Assembly: GCA_028869385.1 (NCBI GenBank)
Contig: JAGWSR010000074.1
Span: 1 to 64,000 of the forward strand
From: a bacterium
GTDB taxonomy: Bacteria > Vulcanimicrobiota > Vulcanimicrobiia > Vulcanimicrobiales > Vulcanimicrobiaceae
Direction of reading: 5' to 3'
DNA length: 64,000 bases
A model generated the notes under the pieces. The model was not told where the DNA came from, searched no databases, and worked only from the letters and a program-made list of their open reading frames with translations. Below, piece by piece: positions 44,754 through 53,036 of the stretch (its first letter is position 1; every line of letters starts with the position of its first letter). Both the position numbers and the translations under genes were made by a program.

Positions 44754-45541
44754 CGCTGCGCGAAGCGCTCCTGCGGGGCCGGCGTCGGCCGCGCCGTTTC
44801 GGCGCCGGCTCGCCGACGAGCTATCGGGGCGACGGCTACGAATTCGTGGAACTTCGCGCATACGTTCCCGGCGACGACGTGCGCCGGATCGACTGGGCCG
44901 CGACCGCGCGCGCGGGCGACCTGCAGACGCGAGTGGTGCTCGAAGACGTCGCGCTCACGCTCGCGGCCGTGCTCGACGATTCACCCTCGATGCGTGTCGG
45001 GCGCGCGCGCGCCCTGATCGATGCCGCGCGAGAAGCGTGCGAGACATGGTTCGCCGCCGCGAGCGCGGGCGACCGCTGCCTTCGCGTCGCTCCCGACCAC
45101 GCGAGTCCCCCATACGCGCCGGTGACCGCCGCCTTCGATCTGCGCCGCTCGCTGCAGACGGCACGCGCGGCGCTGCCGCGCGGTTGCGCGCTGCTGGTCG
45201 CGAGCGACTGGTTCGCGTTGCACGACGACGACGACGCGCTCCTCGTCTCGCTCGCACGCGCCTTCGATTGCACCGCCCTCGTGGCCCGCGATCCCTGGTA
45301 CGACGGGCTGCCGCTGCAGGGCATCGTGCGCCTACGCGGCGCCGACGGCGGTTCGCTGCGCGCGTACATCGGCCGCCGCGAGCGAGCCGCATTCGCCGCC
45401 GCCGTGCGCGAGCGCGACGCGAAGACGCACGCCATGCTCCAGCGCTGCGGCTGGCGCACCGGCACGTTGCGCGAGGAGGACGGGACCGCGGCCCTCGCCG
45501 GGACGTTCGGCCTACACGCCATCGAGGCGCGACGCGGATGA
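44750..45541 (+). CDS. DUF58 domain protein
   Basis: The 263-residue protein carries the DUF58 signature YVPGDDVRRIDWAATARAGD near residues 38-57 and a VWA-like fold following it (VLDDSPSMRVG). DUF58 proteins regularly sit between MoxR and VWA genes. The GTG start overlaps the MoxR gene by 4 bp, and its stop overlaps the VWA gene by 4 bp. The biochemical role is not established; a scaffold for the MoxR module is likely. Confidence 0.9.
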   Translation: MTLREALLRGRRRPRRFGAGSPTSYRGDGYEFVELRAYVPGDDVRRIDWAATARAGDLQTRVVLEDVALTLAAVLDDSPSMRVGRARALIDAAREACETWFAAASAGDRCLRVAPDHASPPYAPVTAAFDLRRSLQTARAALPRGCALLVASDWFALHDDDDALLVSLARAFDCTALVARDPWYDGLPLQGIVRLRGADGGSLRAYIGRRERAAFAAAVRERDAKTHAMLQRCGWRTGTLREEDGTAALAGTFGLHAIEARRG

Positions 45542-46452
45542 GTTTCGAGCGTCCGTGGCTCCTCGCGCTGGGAATCCTCGGCGCGATCGTCGTGACGATG
45601 CTCTTTCAGCGCGCCGAGCGCGCGCGCGACGCCCAGTCGCTCGAGTATTCGAGCCTGCAGTTTTTCGCGCAGGCCGTGCGGCCGCGCACGTGGCCCGTCG
45701 CCGCGCTGCGCCTCGCCTTCGTGGCCGCGCTCGCGTGCTTTGCATTCGCCCTCGGCGGCGCGCGCTTGAGCCTGCCCATGCCGGTGCGCGACGGCACGGT
45801 GTTCATCTGCATCGATACCTCGGGCTCGATGGCCTCGACCGACGTGCAACCCACGCGCGCGCAGGCGGCGCAAGAGGCCGCGCGCGCCTTCGTCGCCGAG
45901 ACCGTGCGCGGAACGCGCGTCGGCATTATCGCCTTCGCGACGAGCGCCGAGGTCGTGCTCGCTCCGAGCGCGGACCGCGACGCGGTGCGCGCGGCGCTCG
46001 ACGCGCTGCCGAGCCCGAACGGCGCGACCGCCATCGGCGACGCGCTGCAGTTGGCCGAGCGCGGGCTCCCGGCGACGGGCCATCGCGTGGTCGTCTTGGT
46101 GACCGACGGCGTCAATAACGCCGGAGTCGATCCCCAGCAGGTCGCGGCCGAACTCGGTGCGCTTCACGTGCCGATCTATACGATCGGCATCGGCACGCCG
46201 AGCGGCGACATCATCGGCGGTACGCAAGCGACGATCGACGAGGCCGCGCTACAAGCCTACGCGCGCGTCAGCGGCGGAGCGTACGCGCACGTCGAAGATG
46301 CTCGAGCGTTACGCGACGCGCTCGCGCGGCTCGGGCGCGTCACGTCGTTCGCGCGGCAACCCGTGGACGGCACGACCGGTTTCTTAGCTCTCGGCGCGGT
46401 GCTCGTCGTTGTGACGCTCCTCGCCGGACTCGCCCGTGGGAGTGTACCGTGA
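45538..46452 (+). CDS. VWA-domain membrane protein (BatA-like)
   Basis: The 304-residue protein has two N-terminal membrane segments (about 5-22 and 54-75), a von Willebrand A domain with an intact MIDAS motif DTSGS at 93-97, a later VTDGVNNAG metal-site segment, and a C-terminal membrane helix (FLALGAVLVVVTLLAGLA). It matches BatA proteins. It completes a four-gene BatD-MoxR-DUF58-BatA module in fully coupled order and overlaps pdxH by 4 bp. Confidence 0.9.
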   Translation: MSFERPWLLALGILGAIVVTMLFQRAERARDAQSLEYSSLQFFAQAVRPRTWPVAALRLAFVAALACFAFALGGARLSLPMPVRDGTVFICIDTSGSMASTDVQPTRAQAAQEAARAFVAETVRGTRVGIIAFATSAEVVLAPSADRDAVRAALDALPSPNGATAIGDALQLAERGLPATGHRVVVLVTDGVNNAGVDPQQVAAELGALHVPIYTIGIGTPSGDIIGGTQATIDEAALQAYARVSGGAYAHVEDARALRDALARLGRVTSFARQPVDGTTGFLALGAVLVVVTLLAGLARGSVP

Positions 46453-47087
46453 ATATCGAAACGAGCCGCGACCGTTACGACAGCGCACCGCTGCTCGAGG
46501 GGGAGGTTGCCGCCGAACCGCTCGACCAACTGCGACGGTGGCTCGACGCCGCGTACGCCGTGCCGGAGATACGCGAGCCGAACGCGATGTGTCTCTCGAC
46601 CGTCGACCGCGACGGTCGCGTCTCGTCGCGCATGGTGCTGCTACGCGGGCTCGACACACGCGGTCTCGTGTTCTACACCTCGTACTTCAGCCGTAAAGCG
46701 CGCGCGATCGACGAGCATCCGCGCGTCGCGCTCACATTCTATTGGGCCGCGCTGCATCGTCAGGTGCGCATCGAAGGGCGCGCCGCGCAGGTGCCGGAGG
46801 ACGAGTCCGACGCGTACTTCGCGTCGCGCCCACGCGGGCATCAACTCGGTGCCTGGGCGTCGGAACAGAGTGAGGCGATCGCCGACCGCGCCACGCTCGC
46901 CGAGCGCGTGGCGCACTTCGACGCGCGGTTCGAGGGAGAAGAGGTTCCGCGCCCGCACTCCTGGGGTGGGTACGTCGTAACGCCGGAGTACGTTGAGTTC
47001 TGGCAAGGGCAGCCCAATCGACTGCACGATCGGCTCGCGTACGAGCGCGATGGACGCGCCTGGCGGATCGAGCGCCTGCAGCCCTGA
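46449..47087 (+). CDS. pdxH: Pyridoxamine 5'-phosphate oxidase
   Basis: The 212-residue flavoprotein makes pyridoxal 5'-phosphate from PNP or PMP with FMN and oxygen. FMN/PLP-binding blocks are MCLSTVDRDGRVSSRMVLLRG, FYTSYFSRKA, VRIEGRA and the C-terminal EFWQGQPNRLHDR with WRIERLQP, all hallmarks of the family (shown in parts). The length is normal. The GTG start at 46449 gives a 4-bp overlap with the VWA gene. Its stop overlaps the next ATG. Confidence 0.95.
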   Translation: MNIETSRDRYDSAPLLEGEVAAEPLDQLRRWLDAAYAVPEIREPNAMCLSTVDRDGRVSSRMVLLRGLDTRGLVFYTSYFSRKARAIDEHPRVALTFYWAALHRQVRIEGRAAQVPEDESDAYFASRPRGHQLGAWASEQSEAIADRATLAERVAHFDARFEGEEVPRPHSWGGYVVTPEYVEFWQGQPNRLHDRLAYERDGRAWRIERLQP

Positions 47088-47743
47088 TGAAGCTGCCGCG
47101 CATCCATATCGAACTCGGCGACGTGATCGTCGAGATGCTCTCGATCGTAGTTGCAATCTTGCTCGCGCTCGCCGTCAACAACTGGCAGGAGCGCGTGCAT
47201 CGGGAGCACCAGTTGCGCGAGAACGTCGCCAATATCGTGCGCGAGCTCGAAGTGAACGAAAACGCGATCGCGCGGGTCGAGCCACAGCATCGGCGCGAGG
47301 CGGCGGCGATCGCGCGCGAGGTCGCGCGGTTGCACACGCGCGGCGAACGCATGAACTACGACGAGTTCGCGGCGTTCTTCGCGCGGATCGCTCCGCGCGG
47401 GCTCGGTGGTCTCACGGTGCAGGACGTCGCATGGAGCGTCGCACAGGCGGATCGGTCGCTTGCGAGCATGCCGTCGAACGATCGGCTCGAACTCGCCGAG
47501 ACCTACGCCGAGCAACACGACCTTCAGGTGTTCTACGAACGGTTGATCGCGAACATCGAGTCCTATAGCGCTCCCAATCGCTTCGCGCTCCTCGCGAACG
47601 CGCAGCCGCAGTTCGGCGATGTTCTCGCCGCCGAGAGCGATCTGCTGAACGTCTATCAGAAGCTGATCCCGCAACTGCGAGCGCGATACCGGTTGGGACA
47701 GGACGACTTTTCTCGTCCAGGACAAGGGGGCCCGGCGGGCTAA
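47087..47743 (+). CDS. Anchored protein of unknown function
   Basis: The 218-residue protein has one N-terminal membrane helix (MLSIVVAILLALAVNNW) followed by a long helical, charged region (about 35-110) likely to form coiled coil on the outer side of the membrane. I recognise no named family. Its start overlaps the pdxH stop (TGATG), so it is the last gene of the carA-pdxH transcript. Only 15 bp separate it from carB. Confidence 0.6.
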   Translation: MKLPRIHIELGDVIVEMLSIVVAILLALAVNNWQERVHREHQLRENVANIVRELEVNENAIARVEPQHRREAAAIAREVARLHTRGERMNYDEFAAFFARIAPRGLGGLTVQDVAWSVAQADRSLASMPSNDRLELAETYAEQHDLQVFYERLIANIESYSAPNRFALLANAQPQFGDVLAAESDLLNVYQKLIPQLRARYRLGQDDFSRPGQGGPAG

Positions 47744-47758
47744 TCCCTAGGCCTCAGC

Positions 47759-50700
47759 ATGCCCCGCCGTAACATCATGGTCATCGGCTCTGGACCGATC
47801 ATTATCGGTCAGGCCGCCGAATTCGATTACGCGGGCGTTCAAGCGTGCCGCGCGCTCCGCGAGGAAGGCCACCGGGTCGTCCTCGTGAACTCCAACCCCG
47901 CGACGATCATGACCGACCCCGAGGTGGCCGACGCGGTCTACCTCGAGCCGCTCACCGTCGCGTCGGTCGAGGCGATCGTCGCGCGCGAGCGGCCGGACGC
48001 CCTCTTGCCCACGCTCGGAGGCCAGACCGGCCTCAACCTCGCCGTCGAGCTCGCCGAGGCCGGCGTCCTCGAACGCTATGGGGTCGAGTTGCTGGGTACG
48101 CCGGTGGACACGATCAAGCTCGCCGAAGACCGCGAGCGCTTCAAAACCAAGATGCTCGAAATCGGCGAGCCGGTCGCGGAGTCGGAGATCGTCACCGAGG
48201 TCGAGCAAGGCGTCGCCTTCGCGGCGCGCGTCGGCTACCCGCTCGTCGTGCGCCCCGCGTACACGCTCGGCGGCACCGGCGGCGGCGTCGTGTACGACGA
48301 AGAAGAGCTGCGCGAGCGCCTCGACGCCGGGCTCAACGCGTCGCTGATCCAGCAGGCACTGCTCGAGACCTCGCTGCTCGGCTGGAAAGAGATCGAGTAC
48401 GAAGTGCTGCGCGACGGTGCGAACAATTGCATCATCGTCTGCAACATGGAGAACATCGACCCGGTCGGCGTGCACACCGGCGACTCGATCGTCGTCGCGC
48501 CGTCGCAGACGCTCTCGGACCGCGAGTATCAGATGTTGCGCACGTCCTCGCTGAACGTGATTCGCGCGCTCAACGTGCAGGGCGGCTGCAACATTCAGTT
48601 CGCGCTGCACCCAACCAAGAGCGAGTACGCGATCATCGAGGTCAATCCGCGCGTCTCGCGCAGTTCGGCGCTCGCCTCGAAAGCGACGGGCTATCCGATC
48701 GCCAAGATCTCGACGCGCATCGCGCTCGGCCAGACGCTCGACGAAATTCCCAATCCGGTTACCGGCGTCACGAAGGCCGCCTACGAACCGACCCTCGATT
48801 ACGTCGTCGTCAAGTTTCCGCGCTGGCCGTTCGACAAATTTCCGCTCGCCGACACGCTGCTCGGCACGCAGATGAAGTCCACCGGCGAAGCCATGGGCAT
48901 CGGACGCACGTTCCGCAGCGCGCTGATGAAGACGGTACGCGGACTCGATCTCAAACGCGAGATGCTGACCGGCGGTCCGTACACGGAGTGGAGCGAGAGC
49001 GAACTCGAGACCATTATCGCGCGCCCGACGCACGACCGTCTCTTCGCCGTCGCGGAGGTGCTGCGGCGCGCGGGACCGGGCGGGCGTGACGCCGCGATCG
49101 AGCGCATCCACGCGACGAGCATGATCGACCGCTTCTGGCTCTACGAGATCGCGGCGATCGTCGACGCCGAAGGCTCGGGCGACGCGCGCGCGGCGCGCGA
49201 GGCCATCGAACCCGGCGAGCCGTCGTTCCGCATGGTGGACACGGCCGCCGCCGAGTTTCCGGCGAAGTCGCCCTATTATTACCTCTCGCACGGCGAGATG
49301 AACGAAATGCGCGCGACGCCGAGCGACGCCGTCGTCGTGGTCGGCAGCGGACCGATTCGCATCGGTCAGGGCATCGAATTCGACTATAGTTGCGTGCACG
49401 CGGCGTGGGCCCTCAAGGCCGCGGGTGCGTCGCCCGTCGTCATCAATAACAATCCCGAGACGGTCTCGACCGATTTCGACATCTCGGATGCGCTCGTGTT
49501 CGAGCCGCCCGGCGCCGACGAAGTCGAGGCGACCTACCGTGCGACGAACGCGAAGGGCGTGATGCTCGCGTTCGGCGGACAAACCGCGATCAATCTCGCG
49601 AGCGAATTGAGCCGGCGCGACGTGCGCATCATCGGCAGCGATCGCGCGAGCCTCGACATGGCCGAAGATCGCGCGCAGTTCGAAGCCGCGCTCGCGCGTC
49701 TCGGCGTCGCGCGGCCCGAGGGCAAGGCGGCGACGAGCTTCCGCGAAGCACGCGCCTTTGCGCGCGAGCTCGGATTCCCCGTCCTCGTGCGGCCGAGCTT
49801 CGTGCTGGGCGGACGCGCGATGGAGATCATCTACAACGAGGGGCAACTCGCGTCGTACGCGGAGTCGGCGCCGCCGATTCTTCCCGGTGCGCCGCTCCTC
49901 GTGGATAAGTACCTCAAGGGTCTCGAGGTCGAGGTCGATGCGGTTTTCGACGGCGACGACATCTTGATTCCCGGCATCTTCGAACACGTCGAACGCGCGG
50001 GCATCCATTCGGGCGATTCGATCAGCGTCTATCCGACGCAGACGGTCAGCGACGAGATGACGCAGCGCATCGTCGAGGTCACGACCGCGATCGCGACCGA
50101 ACTGCGCATCCGCGGACTGATCAACATTCAATTCGTGATTCATGAGGGCGCGCTCTACATCATCGAGGCGAACCCGCGTGCGAGCCGCACGGTTCCCATC
50201 ATTCAGAAGGCGACGGGCGTCAACATGGTCGCCGCGGCGACGCGCATCGCGCTCGGCGAGAAGCTGCGCGACATGGAGTACGGCATCGGTCTCCATCCGC
50301 GAACCCCCTACGTCGTCGTTAAAGTCCCCGTGTTCTCGTTCTCGAAGATGCGCGGCGTCGAGACGATCCTCGGCCCCGAGATGAAGTCAACGGGCGAGGT
50401 GCTCGGGATCGACGAGAGCTATGCGGGCGCGTTGCGCAAGGGCTTCATCGGCGCCGGCGTCCGGTTGCCGGGCAGCGGCGGACGCATTCTCGTTTCGATC
50501 GCGGACGAGGAGAAGAGCGACGCGATTCCCGTCCTGCGTCGCTACGCGGATCTCGGACACACGCTCGTTGCGACACCCGGAACGCTCGCCGCGCTCGAAG
50601 CGGCGGGCATTCCCTGCGAAGCGATCAACAAGATCGCGGCGGGATCGCCGCACGTGCTCGACGTGATCCACCAACGCAAGGTCGATCTCGTGATCAACGA

Positions 50701-50875
50701 CGCGAAAGGCCCGCGCGAAATCTCCGACAACTACCGCATCCGCCGCGCCGCGGTGGAGAGCGGCATCGCGTGCCTCACCTCGCTCGACACGGCAAAAGCC
50801 TTCGTCACCGCGCTCGAGACCGTTCCCGGTCCGCCGCGCAGCCTCCAGGAGTATCGCAGCAGTGTACGGGCGTAA
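47759..50875 (+). CDS. carB: Carbamoyl-phosphate synthase large subunit
   Basis: The 1038-residue enzyme contains both ATP-grasp halves. The first (about 1-400) includes GSGPIIIGQAAEFDYAG and RPAYTLGGTGGG. The second (about 520-900) includes GSGPIRIGQGIEFDYS and RPSFVLGGRAMEIIY. A C-terminal MGS-like allosteric domain (about 905-1038) is also present. It makes carbamoyl phosphate for pyrimidines and arginine with the ammonia from CarA. It is slightly shorter than typical (about 1070) but has no missing block. The start at 47759 fits the conserved N-terminus. It overlaps the next gene by 14 bp. Confidence 0.97.
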   Translation: MPRRNIMVIGSGPIIIGQAAEFDYAGVQACRALREEGHRVVLVNSNPATIMTDPEVADAVYLEPLTVASVEAIVARERPDALLPTLGGQTGLNLAVELAEAGVLERYGVELLGTPVDTIKLAEDRERFKTKMLEIGEPVAESEIVTEVEQGVAFAARVGYPLVVRPAYTLGGTGGGVVYDEEELRERLDAGLNASLIQQALLETSLLGWKEIEYEVLRDGANNCIIVCNMENIDPVGVHTGDSIVVAPSQTLSDREYQMLRTSSLNVIRALNVQGGCNIQFALHPTKSEYAIIEVNPRVSRSSALASKATGYPIAKISTRIALGQTLDEIPNPVTGVTKAAYEPTLDYVVVKFPRWPFDKFPLADTLLGTQMKSTGEAMGIGRTFRSALMKTVRGLDLKREMLTGGPYTEWSESELETIIARPTHDRLFAVAEVLRRAGPGGRDAAIERIHATSMIDRFWLYEIAAIVDAEGSGDARAAREAIEPGEPSFRMVDTAAAEFPAKSPYYYLSHGEMNEMRATPSDAVVVVGSGPIRIGQGIEFDYSCVHAAWALKAAGASPVVINNNPETVSTDFDISDALVFEPPGADEVEATYRATNAKGVMLAFGGQTAINLASELSRRDVRIIGSDRASLDMAEDRAQFEAALARLGVARPEGKAATSFREARAFARELGFPVLVRPSFVLGGRAMEIIYNEGQLASYAESAPPILPGAPLLVDKYLKGLEVEVDAVFDGDDILIPGIFEHVERAGIHSGDSISVYPTQTVSDEMTQRIVEVTTAIATELRIRGLINIQFVIHEGALYIIEANPRASRTVPIIQKATGVNMVAAATRIALGEKLRDMEYGIGLHPRTPYVVVKVPVFSFSKMRGVETILGPEMKSTGEVLGIDESYAGALRKGFIGAGVRLPGSGGRILVSIADEEKSDAIPVLRRYADLGHTLVATPGTLAALEAAGIPCEAINKIAAGSPHVLDVIHQRKVDLVINDAKGPREISDNYRIRRAAVESGIACLTSLDTAKAFVTALETVPGPPRSLQEYRSSVRA

Positions 50876-51623
50876 GGGCGGCGAGAAACACGAGCGCCTC
50901 CTCGAACTGGCCGACGCGCCGCGCGTCTTCGTGCTCGGTGGCAGCGGCAGCACGCTCGGATTCATCAATAGCTTTCGCGCCGAAGGGGGCGTGGTCACCG
51001 CGCGCCTCGTGCCGCTCGCGTGGACGCCGCTCGGCGTCGTGATCGGCGATACGTGGCAGAACGTCGGGATCGCGCTCGCAAACTTGCCCGACTGGGTGGA
51101 TCGCACGTTTCCGCCGGAGGACGAGCACGCCTTCGTCGCGCCGATGCGCGACATCGAATTGCTTGCGCGCGTGCAGTGGCACGCCGAACTCCCCGAATCG
51201 CTCGGCGACGAGAGCGTGCTCAATATCGAAGACGTTCCCGAAGAGATCGCCGACGCGCTCGCGCATGCGCCGTCGCCCATCGTGCAGTGCGCGGCGTGCC
51301 GCCGCCTCTGCGTGCGTGACGATTTCGTGTGGAAAGAGAAGCAGCTCTGTGCGTGGGATTTTCACGCGCAAGTCTTCGGCAAACGCGGCCCGTGGCGTAA
51401 CGGCCCGTACGAACCCCACCACTTCGAGACGCTCCCGCAGTGCGGCTACGTCGCGCCGGAGATTCTCGGCGGACTCGACGTCGAGGTCGTCTTCGCGACC
51501 AACGCGATCGACGAGACGCTCGCGCAGCGGATGATCGAGCTCGTGCTCGCGGCCGAGCCGGAACGGCCGCACATGGCCGTGCGCTCGGGCGACGGATTCA
51601 CGGTACTGCGCGAACGCTCGTGA
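50862..51623 (+). CDS. Cys-containing protein of unknown function
   Basis: The 253-residue protein begins with an alpha/beta-like region (RVFVLGGSGSTLGFINSF) and has a Cys cluster in its second half: Cys143-x2-Cys146-x3-Cys150, then Cys163 and Cys194, with His168 nearby. It resembles a zinc ribbon. No signal peptide or membrane segment is present. I do not recognise the family. It lies in a coupled run with carB (14-bp overlap) upstream and the PBP gene (4-bp overlap) downstream, so it may act in cell-wall synthesis, but that is only a positional hint. The GTG start at 50862 is the one visible in frame. Confidence 0.65.
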   Translation: MYGRKGGEKHERLLELADAPRVFVLGGSGSTLGFINSFRAEGGVVTARLVPLAWTPLGVVIGDTWQNVGIALANLPDWVDRTFPPEDEHAFVAPMRDIELLARVQWHAELPESLGDESVLNIEDVPEEIADALAHAPSPIVQCAACRRLCVRDDFVWKEKQLCAWDFHAQVFGKRGPWRNGPYEPHHFETLPQCGYVAPEILGGLDVEVVFATNAIDETLAQRMIELVLAAEPERPHMAVRSGDGFTVLRERS

Positions 51624-53026
51624 CGAATCGCGCGATCTCTCGACTCGGCGCGCTCTTCGTCATCCTGTTCGTGCTGCTCGTCGCTCGGCAGGCATGGGTC
51701 ATGCTCGTCGCGGGACCGAGCATCTCCGCCAAACCCTACAATCCCCGCCACGCGCTGCTCGACGCGCGCCGCGGTCGCATCCTCGCCTCCGACGGCACGG
51801 TGCTCGCGCAGACCGTCGACGGCAAGCGCGTCTATCCGTTCGGTGCTTCACTCGCGCAGACGGTCGGCTACGTGAGCGCCCGCTACGGCGAGAGCGGCCT
51901 CGAAGACGCCTACGACCGGGCGCTGACGCCGGGCGACACCACGGGCGACCCCGCCGCCCAGCTCGCCGAGATCGTCGCGGCGATCTCAGGCCGCTCGTCG
52001 CAAGCGCACGGGGCCGACGTCGTCACGACGATCGTCCCCGCGATCCAACGCGCGCTATGGAACCAGCTCTCGGCACACGCGCGCGGCGCGGGCGTCGTGC
52101 TCGACCCGCGTACCGGGGCGGTCCTGGCGATCGCGAGCGTCCCGAGCTTCGATCCGAATGCGTTCGACCGCATCTTTTCGCAGCTCAACGACGACGCCGA
52201 GAGTCCGCTCATCGACCGCGCGACCGACGGACTCTATCCGCCGGGTTCGACGTTCAAAATCTTCACCGCCGGCTCGGCACTCGAGGACGGCGTGGTGACG
52301 ATGCAGACGCGCTTCCAGGATCCGGGCTACCTGCAGATCGGCGATTTCACGCTGCACGACAACGAGGGTGAGGCGACCGGCAACCAAGATGTCACCGGGG
52401 CCTTCGCGCTCTCGAGCAACGTGGACTTCGCACAGATCGCCCTCAAAATGGGCGCGGACGACTTCTACCACGACCTCGCGCGCTGGGGTATCGGCGCCCC
52501 GCTCGATTTTCAGCTGCCCGCCGCACCCGGCCGCGTGCCTCCGAAGGACTCGATCGTACCGGGCGAGCTCGCCCAGATGGGCTTCGGGCAAGGGGCGCTG
52601 TTGATGTCGCCGCTGCAGATGGCACTGATCACCGCGACCGTCGCGAACGACGGCGCGATGCCCCGGCCGTACATCGTGCGCCAAATCGTGCGCGGCGGGA
52701 GCGTGGCGAGCGTGACCCCGACCGGGACCCTCGCCACGCCGATCTCGGCGGACACGGCGGCCGAGGTGAAGAAGATGATGATCGCCGTCGTGCAGCGCGG
52801 CACGGGCACGACCGCGCGCCTCTCGGGCGTCACGGTCGCCGGCAAGACCGGCACCGCGACCAACCCGCACGGCGCGGCGCACTCGTGGTTCGTCTGCTTC
52901 GCACCGGCCGAACATCCGCGCATCGCGATCGCCATCGTGGTGGAGAACGCGGGCTACGGCGCGACGGTCGCGGCACCGATCGCGCGAACGGTGATGCGCA
53001 CCGCTCTGGACGTCGTCAAGGATTGA
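51620..53026 (+). CDS. Class B penicillin-binding protein (PbpA-like DD-transpeptidase)
   Basis: The 468-residue protein has one N-terminal membrane anchor (LGALFVILFVLLVARQAW) and a transpeptidase domain with all three catalytic motifs: Ser210-x2-Lys213 (PPGSTFKIF), SSN (265-267) and KTG (409-411, AGKTGTA). It lacks the long N-terminal dimerisation module of PBP2/PBP3 and resembles compact actinobacterial PbpA proteins. The GTG start at 51620 overlaps the preceding gene by 4 bp. The PASTA kinase follows 10 bp later, the same pairing as in Actinobacteria. No FtsW/RodA gene is adjacent. Confidence 0.9.
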   Translation: MTNRAISRLGALFVILFVLLVARQAWVMLVAGPSISAKPYNPRHALLDARRGRILASDGTVLAQTVDGKRVYPFGASLAQTVGYVSARYGESGLEDAYDRALTPGDTTGDPAAQLAEIVAAISGRSSQAHGADVVTTIVPAIQRALWNQLSAHARGAGVVLDPRTGAVLAIASVPSFDPNAFDRIFSQLNDDAESPLIDRATDGLYPPGSTFKIFTAGSALEDGVVTMQTRFQDPGYLQIGDFTLHDNEGEATGNQDVTGAFALSSNVDFAQIALKMGADDFYHDLARWGIGAPLDFQLPAAPGRVPPKDSIVPGELAQMGFGQGALLMSPLQMALITATVANDGAMPRPYIVRQIVRGGSVASVTPTGTLATPISADTAAEVKKMMIAVVQRGTGTTARLSGVTVAGKTGTATNPHGAAHSWFVCFAPAEHPRIAIAIVVENAGYGATVAAPIARTVMRTALDVVKD

Positions 53027-53036
53027 TTGCAGCCTC

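Noticed and set aside
47747-50296. Long open frame (849 codons) on the minus strand opposite carB
   Set aside because: The product is Arg/Asp/His-rich low-complexity sequence with no family motifs, an expected artefact of GC-rich codon bias antisense to carB.
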